Part shown: positions 1 to 6,903 of the stretch, piece after piece
Layout: each line of letters opens with the position of its first letter
Numbering within the stretch: position 1 is the stretch's first letter
NCBI GenBank assembly: GCA_026392555.1
Contig: JAPLBW010000018.1
Location: 1 to 8,216, forward strand
From: Actinomycetota bacterium
GTDB lineage: Bacteria > Actinomycetota > Actinomycetes > UBA12327
Reading direction: 5' to 3'
DNA length: 8,216 bases
Position numbers and translations under genes: made by a program
Notes under the pieces: model-generated
Database searches by the model: none
What the model saw: the letters and a program-made list of their open reading frames with translations, nothing else
Told to the model about the DNA's origin: nothing

Positions 1-424
1 CGCTGTGTCCGGCAACATCGATCACCAAGTCACCAATGTTAAGCATCTCGATGGTCTCTGGCTCGAGCCGGCGAATCCGGGCCCGAATGCGAGCGACCAA
101 CTCTTTGGCCTTGAAGGGCTTCATGACGTAGTCGTCAGCGCCAGTTTCCAATGCCAAGACAACATCAACCGTGTCGGTGCGTGCGGGCAGCATGATGATC
201 GGAACCCCAGACTCGGCTCTAATCTGGCGACAAATCTCAATACCGTCCTTGCCCGGGAGCATGACGTCGAGGAGAACGACATCGGGTTTGGAATCACGGA
301 ACGCGTCAATGGCCTTGTCGCCATCGGAACAAAAGGAAGGTTCAAGACCCTCGCTACGCAAAACAATGCCTAGCATTTCAGCAAGAGAGAGGTCGTCATC
401 AACGACCAGCACGCGACCCTTCAC
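1..424 (-). CDS. mtrA: Response regulator MtrA, N-terminal receiver part (3' end outside window)
   Basis: Partial gene, 141 codons visible. It is the DNA-binding response regulator of the actinobacterial MtrAB two-component system, which controls cell envelope and division genes; kinase MtrB and lipoprotein LpqB usually follow. The translation begins (V/M)KGRVLVVDDD and shows a complete receiver domain: acidic pocket Asp9-Asp10-Asp11, phospho-acceptor Asp53 (LLDVMLPG), Lys102 (KPF), and the run after it (KELVARIRARIRR) that is diagnostic of MtrA. The OmpR-type winged-helix domain lies beyond base 1. I chose GTG at 422-424 because an in-frame TAA lies 21 bases upstream with no other start codon between. 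The Shine-Dalgarno site is weak. Odd point: residue 80 is Pro (MLPAR) where M. tuberculosis MtrA has Thr83 (MLTAK), the switch residue. Family assignment is by recognition of aligned motifs from memory. Confidence 0.95.
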   Translation of the reverse strand, partial: MKGRVLVVDDDLSLAEMLGIVLRSEGLEPSFCSDGDKAIDAFRDSKPDVVLLDVMLPGKDGIEICRQIRAESGVPIIMLPARTDTVDVVLALETGADDYVMKPFKAKELVARIRARIRRLEPETIEMLNIGDLVIDVAGHS

Positions 425-481
425 GCGCCTATCGTCCCACTCTTAGTCTGGAATGAACAGATGGACCCTCACCCAGAACGC

Positions 482-1771
482 TTATCGCTCGTGACTAGGT
501 TCCCGGCTTGGCACATCTAGCAAGCCAGTGCGGTCTAGGGCTAGTCGAACGATCAGGCCAAGCACTGCCCCGATGATGGCAAACGGAGCGATGTCCATCC
601 CGGCCCCAGCCACGATGAGTAGCGCGAGCAAGGCAGAGGTAAACGGTAGTTTCAGGGCTGCCGCTGTTGATGCTGCAATCCCGACCACCACCATCGCGGT
701 AAGGCTTAAGGACGGAAAAACCAAGGTCAGTACCGTCGCTGTGGCAACACCCAGGAATACAGCGGGGAAAATGGGCCCGCCTCGAAATCCTGAGCCCAGC
801 GCAAAGCCATACGCGATCAGTTTGGCGACAACAACGAGCAGCACCGTTGAAACCGACGTCAAAGTCAAGATCTCAGCCATACCTTCCTGGCCGGAAAACA
901 TCACCGCGTCAATGGACGCATCGCTGCGCGAACGTACAAGTAGTGCAAGTGCACTGGTGATAACCGCAGTTGCTACGAGCGCCACGACCGCGTAACGACG
1001 TGCAAGACCAAGTACCTGTATACCCACGCCGCGCGCCAGCACGGCTACGGCCGCCGCCGCAATAGCAATGGCAAGTGCGCCCACCAGATCAATAACGCGA
1101 ACTTGTGAATAGCTAGCAAGCCCATCAACAGCGAGGCTGTGTGTTCCAAGCCCAGTAAATGGACCTACGCCAATTTGCACGAGGTATCCCGCAGCCAAAG
1201 CAACAAAGGCGGGGATCAAGATCAGCGTCGGTAGAGCGCCCATAACCGCAAACTCAAGAAGCACAAAACCCGTGACAAAGGGATTGCCAAAAATTGCACC
1301 GATGGCGGCCACTCCCCCCAACACCATGGCAAATTGCTGGGCTTGCGCTGGCTGTTTGCGAACGAGGAATGCAGCGACTGCGGTTCCACACGCAATCAAG
1401 GGAGCTTCAGGGCCCAGGGACAACCCGCAAATGATGGTTCCAACCGCGGCGAGAAGCACTGACCCGACAACAGCCGGCCTGACATCAAAATGAAAACCAT
1501 CGAGTGGACCAAGCCCAGTCTTTCCTGGCAACTTCCAGGCCACGACGACACAGGCAGCGCCCACTAACGGACCTAGGACGATGAGCCACCACGGTGGCTG
1601 GTCATAGCCCAACGATTCGGGCAGTTTTTCCCAGAGCGCTGTTTGGCCTAGCGAAATAAATGCAAGGAACAACGACGCGGCAATCGCACCCACCACGCCA
1701 AGGCCGGCTGCGAGAACTAAGGCCTTGGGGGACGTGACCGCAAGCGAGGTGTCAGCCTCGGACGTTGGCAA
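482..1771 (-). CDS. ClC-family chloride channel/antiporter, YfeO-like
   Basis: Integral membrane protein of the ClC chloride channel or H+/Cl- antiporter family, about 429 residues and very hydrophobic with many alpha-helical membrane spans. The second ClC signature is LSLGPEAPL, with its gating-type Glu at residue 122. The later signature is GSGFRGGPIFP at 326-336. Both resemble the YfeO-like branch (GPE instead of GxEGP) rather than classical EcClcA. The retained Glu suggests proton-coupled exchange, but this is inference, and the true ion could be another halide such as fluoride. Start choice: TTG at 1769-1771 has an AAGG site 8 bases upstream that overlaps the ahcY stop, leaving a 10-base gap. 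The frame also stays open to a GTG at 1828, giving 448 residues, but that start has no visible ribosome site and would overlap ahcY by 47 bases. In mycobacteria tmk occupies this place. Confidence 0.85.
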   Translation of the reverse strand: MPTSEADTSLAVTSPKALVLAAGLGVVGAIAASLFLAFISLGQTALWEKLPESLGYDQPPWWLIVLGPLVGAACVVVAWKLPGKTGLGPLDGFHFDVRPAVVGSVLLAAVGTIICGLSLGPEAPLIACGTAVAAFLVRKQPAQAQQFAMVLGGVAAIGAIFGNPFVTGFVLLEFAVMGALPTLILIPAFVALAAGYLVQIGVGPFTGLGTHSLAVDGLASYSQVRVIDLVGALAIAIAAAAVAVLARGVGIQVLGLARRYAVVALVATAVITSALALLVRSRSDASIDAVMFSGQEGMAEILTLTSVSTVLLVVVAKLIAYGFALGSGFRGGPIFPAVFLGVATATVLTLVFPSLSLTAMVVVGIAASTAAALKLPFTSALLALLIVAGAGMDIAPFAIIGAVLGLIVRLALDRTGLLDVPSREPSHER

Positions 1772-1781
1772 TGCAGCAGCC

Positions 1782-3160
1782 TTAGTAGCGGTACTGATCA
1801 GACTTGTATGGACCCTCAATGTGAACACCGAGGTATTCGGCCTGCTTTTTGTTCAACTCGGTCAATTCCACACCCAGTGCACCAAGGTGTAAACGAGCAA
1901 CCTTTTCATCCAAATGCTTGGGCAAGGTGTACACGCCAATGGGGTATTGCTCGGTGCGGACAAAGATTTCAATTTGTGCAAGCACCTGGTTAGTAAAGGA
2001 GTTGGACATCACAAATGATGGGTGCCCGGTGGCATTGCCCAAGTTCAGCAGGCGACCTTCCGACAAAATGATGATTGAGTGGCCGTCGGGGAAAGTGAAC
2101 TCATCGACCTGTGGCTTGAGCGTGTTGCGCTTAACGTTTGGCAACGCAAACAGACCAGCCATGTCAATCTCGTTATCGAAGTGCCCGATGTTTCCCACAA
2201 TGGCCTGGTGTTTCATTTGGCTCATGTGCTCAGCGGTGATGACGTCGTAGCAACCAGTGGCGGTCACAAATATGTCAACGATTCCGATGACATCCTCAAT
2301 GCGCGCTACCTGGTAGCCATCCATCGCCGCTTGGAGGGCACAGATGGGATCGACTTCCGTGACGATTACGCGAGCACCTTGGCCTCGCAATGATTCAACG
2401 CATCCCTTACCCACGTCGCCGTAGCCGGCAACAAGTGCGACCTTTCCACCGATCAAGACATCAGTAGCGCGGTTAATGCCGTCGATCAGGGAGTGGCGAC
2501 ATCCGTACTTGTTGTCGAACTTGCTCTTCGTGACGGAGTCGTTGACGTTAATGGCTGGGAACAGCAACTTGTCATCGCGGAACATCTCGTAGAGGCGGTG
2601 CACACCCGTGGTGGTTTCTTCCGTGACGCCCTTAATGCCAGCGGCCACGGCGGTCCAACGGTTGGGGGTTTCCTTCAACGTCTTAGCCAGCAGGGCCAAG
2701 ATGACTGCGTACTCTTCACTATCTTCAGGACCGGCTTGGGGAACGAAATTCGCTTCTTCGAATTCCTTGCCCTTGTGTACCAACAGCGTTGCGTCGCCGC
2801 CGTCGTCAAGAATCATGTTTGGGCCAGCACCATCGGGCCACAAAAAAGCTTTTTCAGTGCAGTCCCAATACTGGGGCCGACCACCACTGCAGCGGCCGCG
2901 TGGTCCTGAGTTGAGAAAATATTGCAGGAAACCCAACGAACATCGGCACCGAGTTCAACAAGTGTTTCGATCAAGACTGCGGTCTGCACTGTCATGTGCA
3001 ATGACCCCATGATGCGAGCACCAGTGAGTGGCTTAACTTTTCCAAATTCACTACGCATGGCCATCAAGCCCGGCATCTCGTGCTCAGCCAGACGCATCTC
3101 ATTGCGTCCGAAGTCAGCCAGGGATAAATCGGCGACCTTGAAATCGGGCGCAGCACTCAT
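1782..3160 (-). pseudogene. ahcY: Adenosylhomocysteinase, broken by a ~64-base deletion and frameshift
   Basis: S-adenosylhomocysteine hydrolase (SAH to adenosine and homocysteine, NAD-dependent, cytosolic, methyl cycle). It reads in two frames. From ATG at 3160 to about 2873, 96 codons carry the substrate-binding start, with HMT at 55-57, the block STQDHAAAA, and the end VVVGP. From 2870 to the stop at 1782, 362 residues start YWDCTEKAF and carry ILDDGGD, the catalytic VTKSKFDN, the NAD-binding GYGDVGKG and the C-terminal KSDQYRY. Between the frames about 22 family residues are missing (the block with AWKGET). Restoring 64 bases would give 480 residues, the normal actinobacterial size. Codons on both sides are otherwise clean, so the break is recent or a sequence/assembly error. 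The upstream Shine-Dalgarno site is strong. The assignment is near certain; whether the gene is truly dead is not. Confidence 0.9.
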
Positions 3161-3166
3161 GGGGTT

Positions 3167-3172
3167 CTCCTC
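3167..3172 (-). promoter_or_regulatory. Strong ribosome binding site of ahcY
   Basis: On the minus strand GAGGAG lies 6 bases before the ATG at 3158-3160. It is one of the two clear Shine-Dalgarno sites in the window. It fixes the ahcY start and suggests the gene is, or was, well translated. Confidence 0.8.
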
Positions 3173-3240
3173 AAGTAAGGCGGTGGCACATTGTTACAAG
3201 CATTGTTTCAGGTTGTTCGTGGGATCGCTCAGGGGACTGC

Positions 3241-4155
3241 TTACTTATTGCGATCCACATCTGGCTCCAAATAGATCATGCAGGTCAGCGGCACCGCTGC
3301 TCGGACCCGCGCTTCAGCCGCATCAATGGCCACAGCGATTGAGGCAGAGGTCCCATCATCAACAACAGCCACCTTGGCCACGACGAGTAACTCATCAGGT
3401 CCCAAATGCAAGGTTTTGACGTGGATTACCCGCTCAATCACGCCTGAATCCGCCAAGGCAGCCTCAATGGCGCGCTGGTATTCCGGCAAGGCCGACTCCC
3501 CTAGCAGCAAGCTACTCATTTCCACTGCCAGGAAAACGGCGATAATAATCAGCAGGATCCCGATGGCGATTGAGCCCAAACCGTCGAAGCGCCCATCCCC
3601 TGTGATTGTCGCCACACTGATGCCCACGAGAGCCAAAACGAGTCCAATGAGGGCACCGAGGTCCTCCAACAGCACTACTGGGAGTTCGGGGCTTTTGTTA
3701 GACCGAACAAACTTCAACCACGGCTGTGAATTTCGCGTCTTGTTTGATTCGACAATGGCGGTGCGGAAAGAAAATGCCTCAGCGATGATGGCAAAAATGA
3801 GAACGCCAATAGCCCACTGCGGTGAATCTAACGGTTCAGGTTCGCGAAATTTATGCCAGCCTTCATACGCGGCAAACAATCCACCCACCGTAAACAACAC
3901 GATCGACACCACAAAGGCGTAGACATAACGTGCCCGACCATAGCCAAACGGATGAGACTCAGTCGCAGGACGTGCAGCTCGTTTACCACCAACAAGAAGC
4001 AAAATTTGATTTCCTGAATCGGCCAGCGAGTGCACACCCTCAGATGCCATGGATGACGAACCTGTCACTGCTGCTGCCGCAAACTTAGCCACGGCGATGG
4101 CAAGGTTGGCTGACAGCGCAGCGATGACCGCCTTGGTACCCCCGTCAGCACTCAC
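3241..4155 (-). CDS. Cation diffusion facilitator transporter, ZnT9 (SLC30A9)-like
   Basis: Inner-membrane divalent cation exporter of the CDF family, 304 residues; zinc is the most usual substrate in the family, but the metal cannot be read from sequence. Membrane segments lie roughly at 8-30, 48-56 (short), 78-97, 113-131, 160-183 and 193-215, followed by a cytoplasmic C-terminal domain at about 217-304. Metal-site residues are visible as HSLAD (His42, Asp46) in the second helix. The loop HPFGYGR at 68-74 is typical of the family. The later metal helix reads LLEDLGALIG (Glu164, Asp165) instead of the common HxxxD, which is the pattern I associate with the SLC30A9-like branch. The GTG start at 4153-4155 overlaps the isomerase stop by 4 bases (GTGA), so translation is probably coupled. 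The gene lies directly upstream of ahcY, an arrangement I recall from other actinobacteria. Confidence 0.92.
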   Translation of the reverse strand: MSADGGTKAVIAALSANLAIAVAKFAAAAVTGSSSMASEGVHSLADSGNQILLLVGGKRAARPATESHPFGYGRARYVYAFVVSIVLFTVGGLFAAYEGWHKFREPEPLDSPQWAIGVLIFAIIAEAFSFRTAIVESNKTRNSQPWLKFVRSNKSPELPVVLLEDLGALIGLVLALVGISVATITGDGRFDGLGSIAIGILLIIIAVFLAVEMSSLLLGESALPEYQRAIEAALADSGVIERVIHVKTLHLGPDELLVVAKVAVVDDGTSASIAVAIDAAEARVRAAVPLTCMIYLEPDVDRNK

Positions 4156-5297
4156 CGGGAAATTCGATCCTTCAACGCCATGATCGGCGAGATATCACTG
4201 GGATTAATACCGAAACCCAAACCCAGGTAGCTCGTGGCAAAGTCAATACGAGCCACCAGCGCAGCAAACCGAGCCAGCGCATGTTCAGCATCGGTGCGGA
4301 TTTCCTGGACTGCGATTCCGCGTTCGTTGGCAAGTTCAACACAGATTTGGGCGCGACGGCGATTCTTGTCGTATTCATCAAGATCGCGGAGCAAGAACAA
4401 GGACAACGCCATGTCCGCCGACTGGTCACTCAAGCGGTCGGAAAACACATCATCATCGCTCGACAGCTTGGCTCCGAGCACGCCATCGAACATCACCACT
4501 TGGTTGTGGTTGGGCTCGGGCAACTCACCATGCAAGCAGGGGTAGTCAGCATTTTCCGCGCACTGGGCGGCAAAACGATAGGCAGCGACGCCACCCAGTG
4601 GTGTGCTTCCCCAGACAACAGGGAGTTTTCCGGCCAGCGAATACGCCAGCGTCTTCGCTGGGTTTTGATCAAAATCACTGTGCGGGCCACTGACTTGGGC
4701 CTCTTCATCCAGTGCATCCGCGATCGACTCAAGGGAACTCGTGGGAAAACTCGCCACCCCAACAGCATCTGCGATCTTCAACACAGGGATCGTTAAGGAC
4801 CAGAGGTTGGCGCGCGGTGGACGGCCACCTGCATCGATAGCCACGAAGTGCGTCTTCGCCTGCTCAGCGCGCTTGGCCAGGGCTGAGCCCGTGGCCCCGA
4901 TGGCGACGACTCGGCAACCACGACGAACGGCTTCATCAAAGTTTGTCAGCGTTTCTTCGGTTTCACCCGAGCACGAAATAGCAATGACGACGTCGAGGGC
5001 GCCGATCCACGCGGGCAGTGAATACCCGCGGTGACTCAGGATGGGAATAGGTGACTGACCGATCGTTGCCGCGCGGACGATGTCTCCGGCTACTGCTGAA
5101 CCACCGATTCCGCACACAATCAGTGCGCGCGGACGTCCGTCAATGGCCAGTGCGGAAAATAGTTCGCTGTTTTCGCTCACCCATAGCAATGACCGACGAA
5201 CCTGCGCACCACTGGTCGCGATGGCCTGGAGCATGCCTTCAGAATCGCCCGCAGCTAGAGCCAGGGAGTTGTCGAGAATCGTGTCATCAAAATTCAC
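4152..5297 (-). CDS. SIS-domain phosphoglucose/phosphomannose isomerase
   Basis: Bifunctional PGI/PMI-type sugar-phosphate isomerase, 381 residues, cytosolic, interconverting fructose-6-P with glucose-6-P and/or mannose-6-P. Visible motifs are GIGGSAVAGD (63-72) and the phosphate-binding SCSGETEET (108-116) of the first SIS domain. In the second half, Glu248 (AENAD), His264 (PNHNQ) and Lys376 (MALKDR) match in order and spacing the catalytic Glu203, His219 and Lys298 of the Pyrobaculum enzyme, as I recall them. The family's usual NHNE reads NHNQ here. Start is GTG at 5295-5297, overlapping the Trm112-like stop by 4 bases. M. tuberculosis has the homologue Rv3256c just before manB (pmmA), where a separate manA is also present. 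No manA occurs here, so this protein may be the local source of mannose-6-P. Function is inferred; some actinobacterial members are annotated only as SIS or TobH-like. Confidence 0.85.
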   Translation of the reverse strand: MNFDDTILDNSLALAAGDSEGMLQAIATSGAQVRRSLLWVSENSELFSALAIDGRPRALIVCGIGGSAVAGDIVRAATIGQSPIPILSHRGYSLPAWIGALDVVIAISCSGETEETLTNFDEAVRRGCRVVAIGATGSALAKRAEQAKTHFVAIDAGGRPPRANLWSLTIPVLKIADAVGVASFPTSSLESIADALDEEAQVSGPHSDFDQNPAKTLAYSLAGKLPVVWGSTPLGGVAAYRFAAQCAENADYPCLHGELPEPNHNQVVMFDGVLGAKLSSDDDVFSDRLSDQSADMALSLFLLRDLDEYDKNRRRAQICVELANERGIAVQEIRTDAEHALARFAALVARIDFATSYLGLGFGINPSDISPIMALKDRISR

Positions 5298-5464
5298 GAG
5301 CGGGCCTGCGCTTGATCTAGAAGGAGCACTGGAATTCCCTCAACTACCGGAAAGCCCAAAGCGCAGGAAGCGCATACCAACTCATTCGGAAACTGAGCGA
5401 CCTCGCTCAAGGTATGACGACAGGCAGGACACACGAGAATCGCAAGCAACGAGGTAGCCACCAT
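5294..5464 (-). CDS. Trm112-like zinc-ribbon protein, 56 residues
   Basis: A complete small gene of 57 codons, ATG at 5462-5464 to TGA at 5294-5296. The protein starts MVATSLLAILVCPACRH and has two cysteine pairs, CPAC (Cys12, Cys15) and CASC (Cys31, Cys34), then GFPVVEGIPVLLLDQAQ. This is the layout of the Trm112 family (CPxC, LvCxxC, PV..GIPVLL). Trm112 proteins are small zinc-binding partners that activate methyltransferases; in actinobacteria the partner of this copy is not known to me. The start overlaps the manB stop by one base (TAATG) and the stop overlaps the isomerase start by four, so it is translated within the operon. An AGAGGG site sits 6 bases before the ATG. Confidence 0.9.
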   Translation of the reverse strand: MVATSLLAILVCPACRHTLSEVAQFPNELVCASCALGFPVVEGIPVLLLDQAQARS

Positions 5465-6843
5465 TACTTTCCCTCTCGCACTAGTCCCAAAACCCGATCA
5501 CGTACCTCAATCATCACACCACGGTCTCGGGCTTCAGCATTGAGGCGCAAAAGTGGTTCTGTATTGGACGGTCGGAGGTTGAACCACCAATCGCCACCAG
5601 CAACGGTAAGGCCATCGAGTTCATCTATAGCCACATCCGAATCCGCATACTCCGCGCGCACCAGGGCGATCGCTGCCTGCTGATCAGCCACCGTGGAATT
5701 TATTTCACCGGAGGCAACGTAACGATCGTACGAACTCAAGAGAGTGGACAAAGTGACATCGCTAGGAGCTTGAGCCAATGCAGACAACACGTGCAAAGCC
5801 GCCAACATTCCAGAATCCGCTCGCCAAAAATCACGGAAATAGAAGTGGCCTGAATGCTCCCCACCAAAGACTGCCCCTGATGTCGCCATCTCGGCCTTAA
5901 TGAATGAGTGGCCCACGCGCGTTCGCACCGGTACTCCCCCGGCTTCGCGCACGACTTCGGGCACGGACCAGGACGTGATCAGGTTGTGAATGATTGTGCC
6001 GCCTGGATGAAGGGCTAATTCGCGGTCGGCGATCAGCGCAGTCAAGGCGCTTGGTGAGACTGCCAGCCCACGCTCATCAACAACAAAACAACGATCAGCG
6101 TCGCCGTCGAAAGCCAAACCAATGTCCGCACCCACTTCCAGGACTTTGGCCTGGAGGTCTACGAGGTTCGCGGGCTCAATGGGATTGGCTTCGTGGTGCG
6201 GAAACGTCCCATCAAGATCGAAGTACATCTCGATCACTTTCAGGTGCGGTGAGTTCAACACCGCCGGCACAGTCAATCCAGCCATGCCATTACCAGCGTC
6301 AACAACAACGGTTAGCTCGCGCGCGGGATTAATGGGGACGAGGTTTAGGAGGTAACTCGCATAGTCACTTAAGACATCCACTGTGCTGAGTTCTCCAAGG
6401 GGGCCATCAAAAGATGGTGGTCCATTCTGCGCAAGGTCGCGAATGGCAGCTAGGCCGGTGTCTTGACCCACGGGCGTCGCGCCCGCACGACACAACTTGA
6501 TGCCGTTGTATTCCTGCGGATTGTGACTTGCGGTAAACATCGCGCCAGGCAAGTCCGTGGAGCCACTAGCAAAGTACAGACCGTCGGTAGACGCTAAGCC
6601 GATGTCAATGACATCCCAGCCCTGCGAACACACCCCGTGCGCAAAAGCATCGCCCAACCACTGCGATGAGGGGCGCATGTCCCGGCCCAACACCAGAGCT
6701 CGGCGGGAATCCCCCACGCGCTCGCTTTCCAGAATATGCGCGTATGCAGCACCCAGCGCGCGCGCTTCATCAACATCCCATTGATCGGGAACCACACCAC
6801 GGATGTCGTAGGCCTTAACGATGGCCGAAAGATTGCGCACCAC
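5464..6843 (-). CDS. manB: Phosphomannomutase (alpha-D-phosphohexomutase family)
   Basis: Cytosolic enzyme that converts mannose-6-P to mannose-1-P, the precursor of GDP-mannose; family members may also act on glucose phosphates. Length is 459 residues, full-size for the family. All four signature sites are intact: the active-site phosphoserine loop TASHNPQEYNGIK with Ser106, the metal loop DGDADR (246-251), the sugar-binding GEHSGH (328-333) and the phosphate-binding RPSNTEP (424-430) in the C-terminal domain. The N-terminus LSAIVKAYDIRG is also typical. Translation starts at one of two adjacent GTG codons (6841-6843 or 6838-6840); a GGTAGG site lies 5 or 8 bases upstream respectively. The gene follows DUF3499 after 60 bases holding a hairpin and overlaps the Trm112-like start by one base. 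The corresponding mycobacterial neighbour is pmmA/manB (Rv3257c). Confidence 0.95.
   Translation of the reverse strand: MVRNLSAIVKAYDIRGVVPDQWDVDEARALGAAYAHILESERVGDSRRALVLGRDMRPSSQWLGDAFAHGVCSQGWDVIDIGLASTDGLYFASGSTDLPGAMFTASHNPQEYNGIKLCRAGATPVGQDTGLAAIRDLAQNGPPSFDGPLGELSTVDVLSDYASYLLNLVPINPARELTVVVDAGNGMAGLTVPAVLNSPHLKVIEMYFDLDGTFPHHEANPIEPANLVDLQAKVLEVGADIGLAFDGDADRCFVVDERGLAVSPSALTALIADRELALHPGGTIIHNLITSWSVPEVVREAGGVPVRTRVGHSFIKAEMATSGAVFGGEHSGHFYFRDFWRADSGMLAALHVLSALAQAPSDVTLSTLLSSYDRYVASGEINSTVADQQAAIALVRAEYADSDVAIDELDGLTVAGGDWWFNLRPSNTEPLLRLNAEARDRGVMIEVRDRVLGLVREGK
5471..5476 (-). promoter_or_regulatory. Ribosome binding site of the Trm112-like gene
   Basis: AGAGGG on the minus strand, 6 bases before ATG 5462-5464 and inside the last codons of manB. 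It supports the reality of this short gene and its start. Confidence 0.7.
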
Positions 6844-6869
6844 GTCAGCCTACCCATCAGGACTTATGG

Positions 6870-6896
6870 CGTTACCCCTCGCGAGCGAGAGTAACG
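6870..6896 (-). other. Imperfect hairpin between DUF3499 and manB
   Basis: On the minus strand CGTTAC pairs with GTAACG, and after one bulged G and a possible G-U pair the inner CTCGC/GCGAG arms continue toward a small loop. It sits 7 bases after the DUF3499 stop and about 26 bases before manB. No T-run follows, so it does not look like a standard intrinsic terminator. It could be a processing or attenuation structure, or an inverted-repeat operator. Confidence 0.45.
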
Positions 6897-6903
6897 GCGC
6901 GAA

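Noticed and set aside
5..446. Plus-strand open frames opposite mtrA
   Set aside because: They mirror a clearly recognised receiver domain on the other strand and have no family likeness.
425..481. Promoter for mtrA in the gap after the ClC gene
   Set aside because: No convincing -35/-10 pair; the TAAGAG stretch is too weak to call.
2813..2936. Programmed ribosomal frameshift joining the two ahcY frames (CCCC run at the junction)
   Set aside because: A simple shift would not replace the roughly 22 conserved residues that are missing, so a deletion explains the data better.
2871..2936. Independent start at 2936 for the second ahcY fragment
   Set aside because: Its first 22 residues are an out-of-frame reading of the normal ahcY N-terminal region and resemble nothing; there is no ribosome site.
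2493..3012. Plus-strand open frames opposite ahcY
   Set aside because: Antisense shadows of conserved ahcY coding sequence; composition and lack of motifs argue against real genes.
3161..3240. SAH or SAM riboswitch upstream of ahcY
   Set aside because: I looked for the conserved SAH-riboswitch core and pseudoknot segments in this 80-base gap and did not see them.
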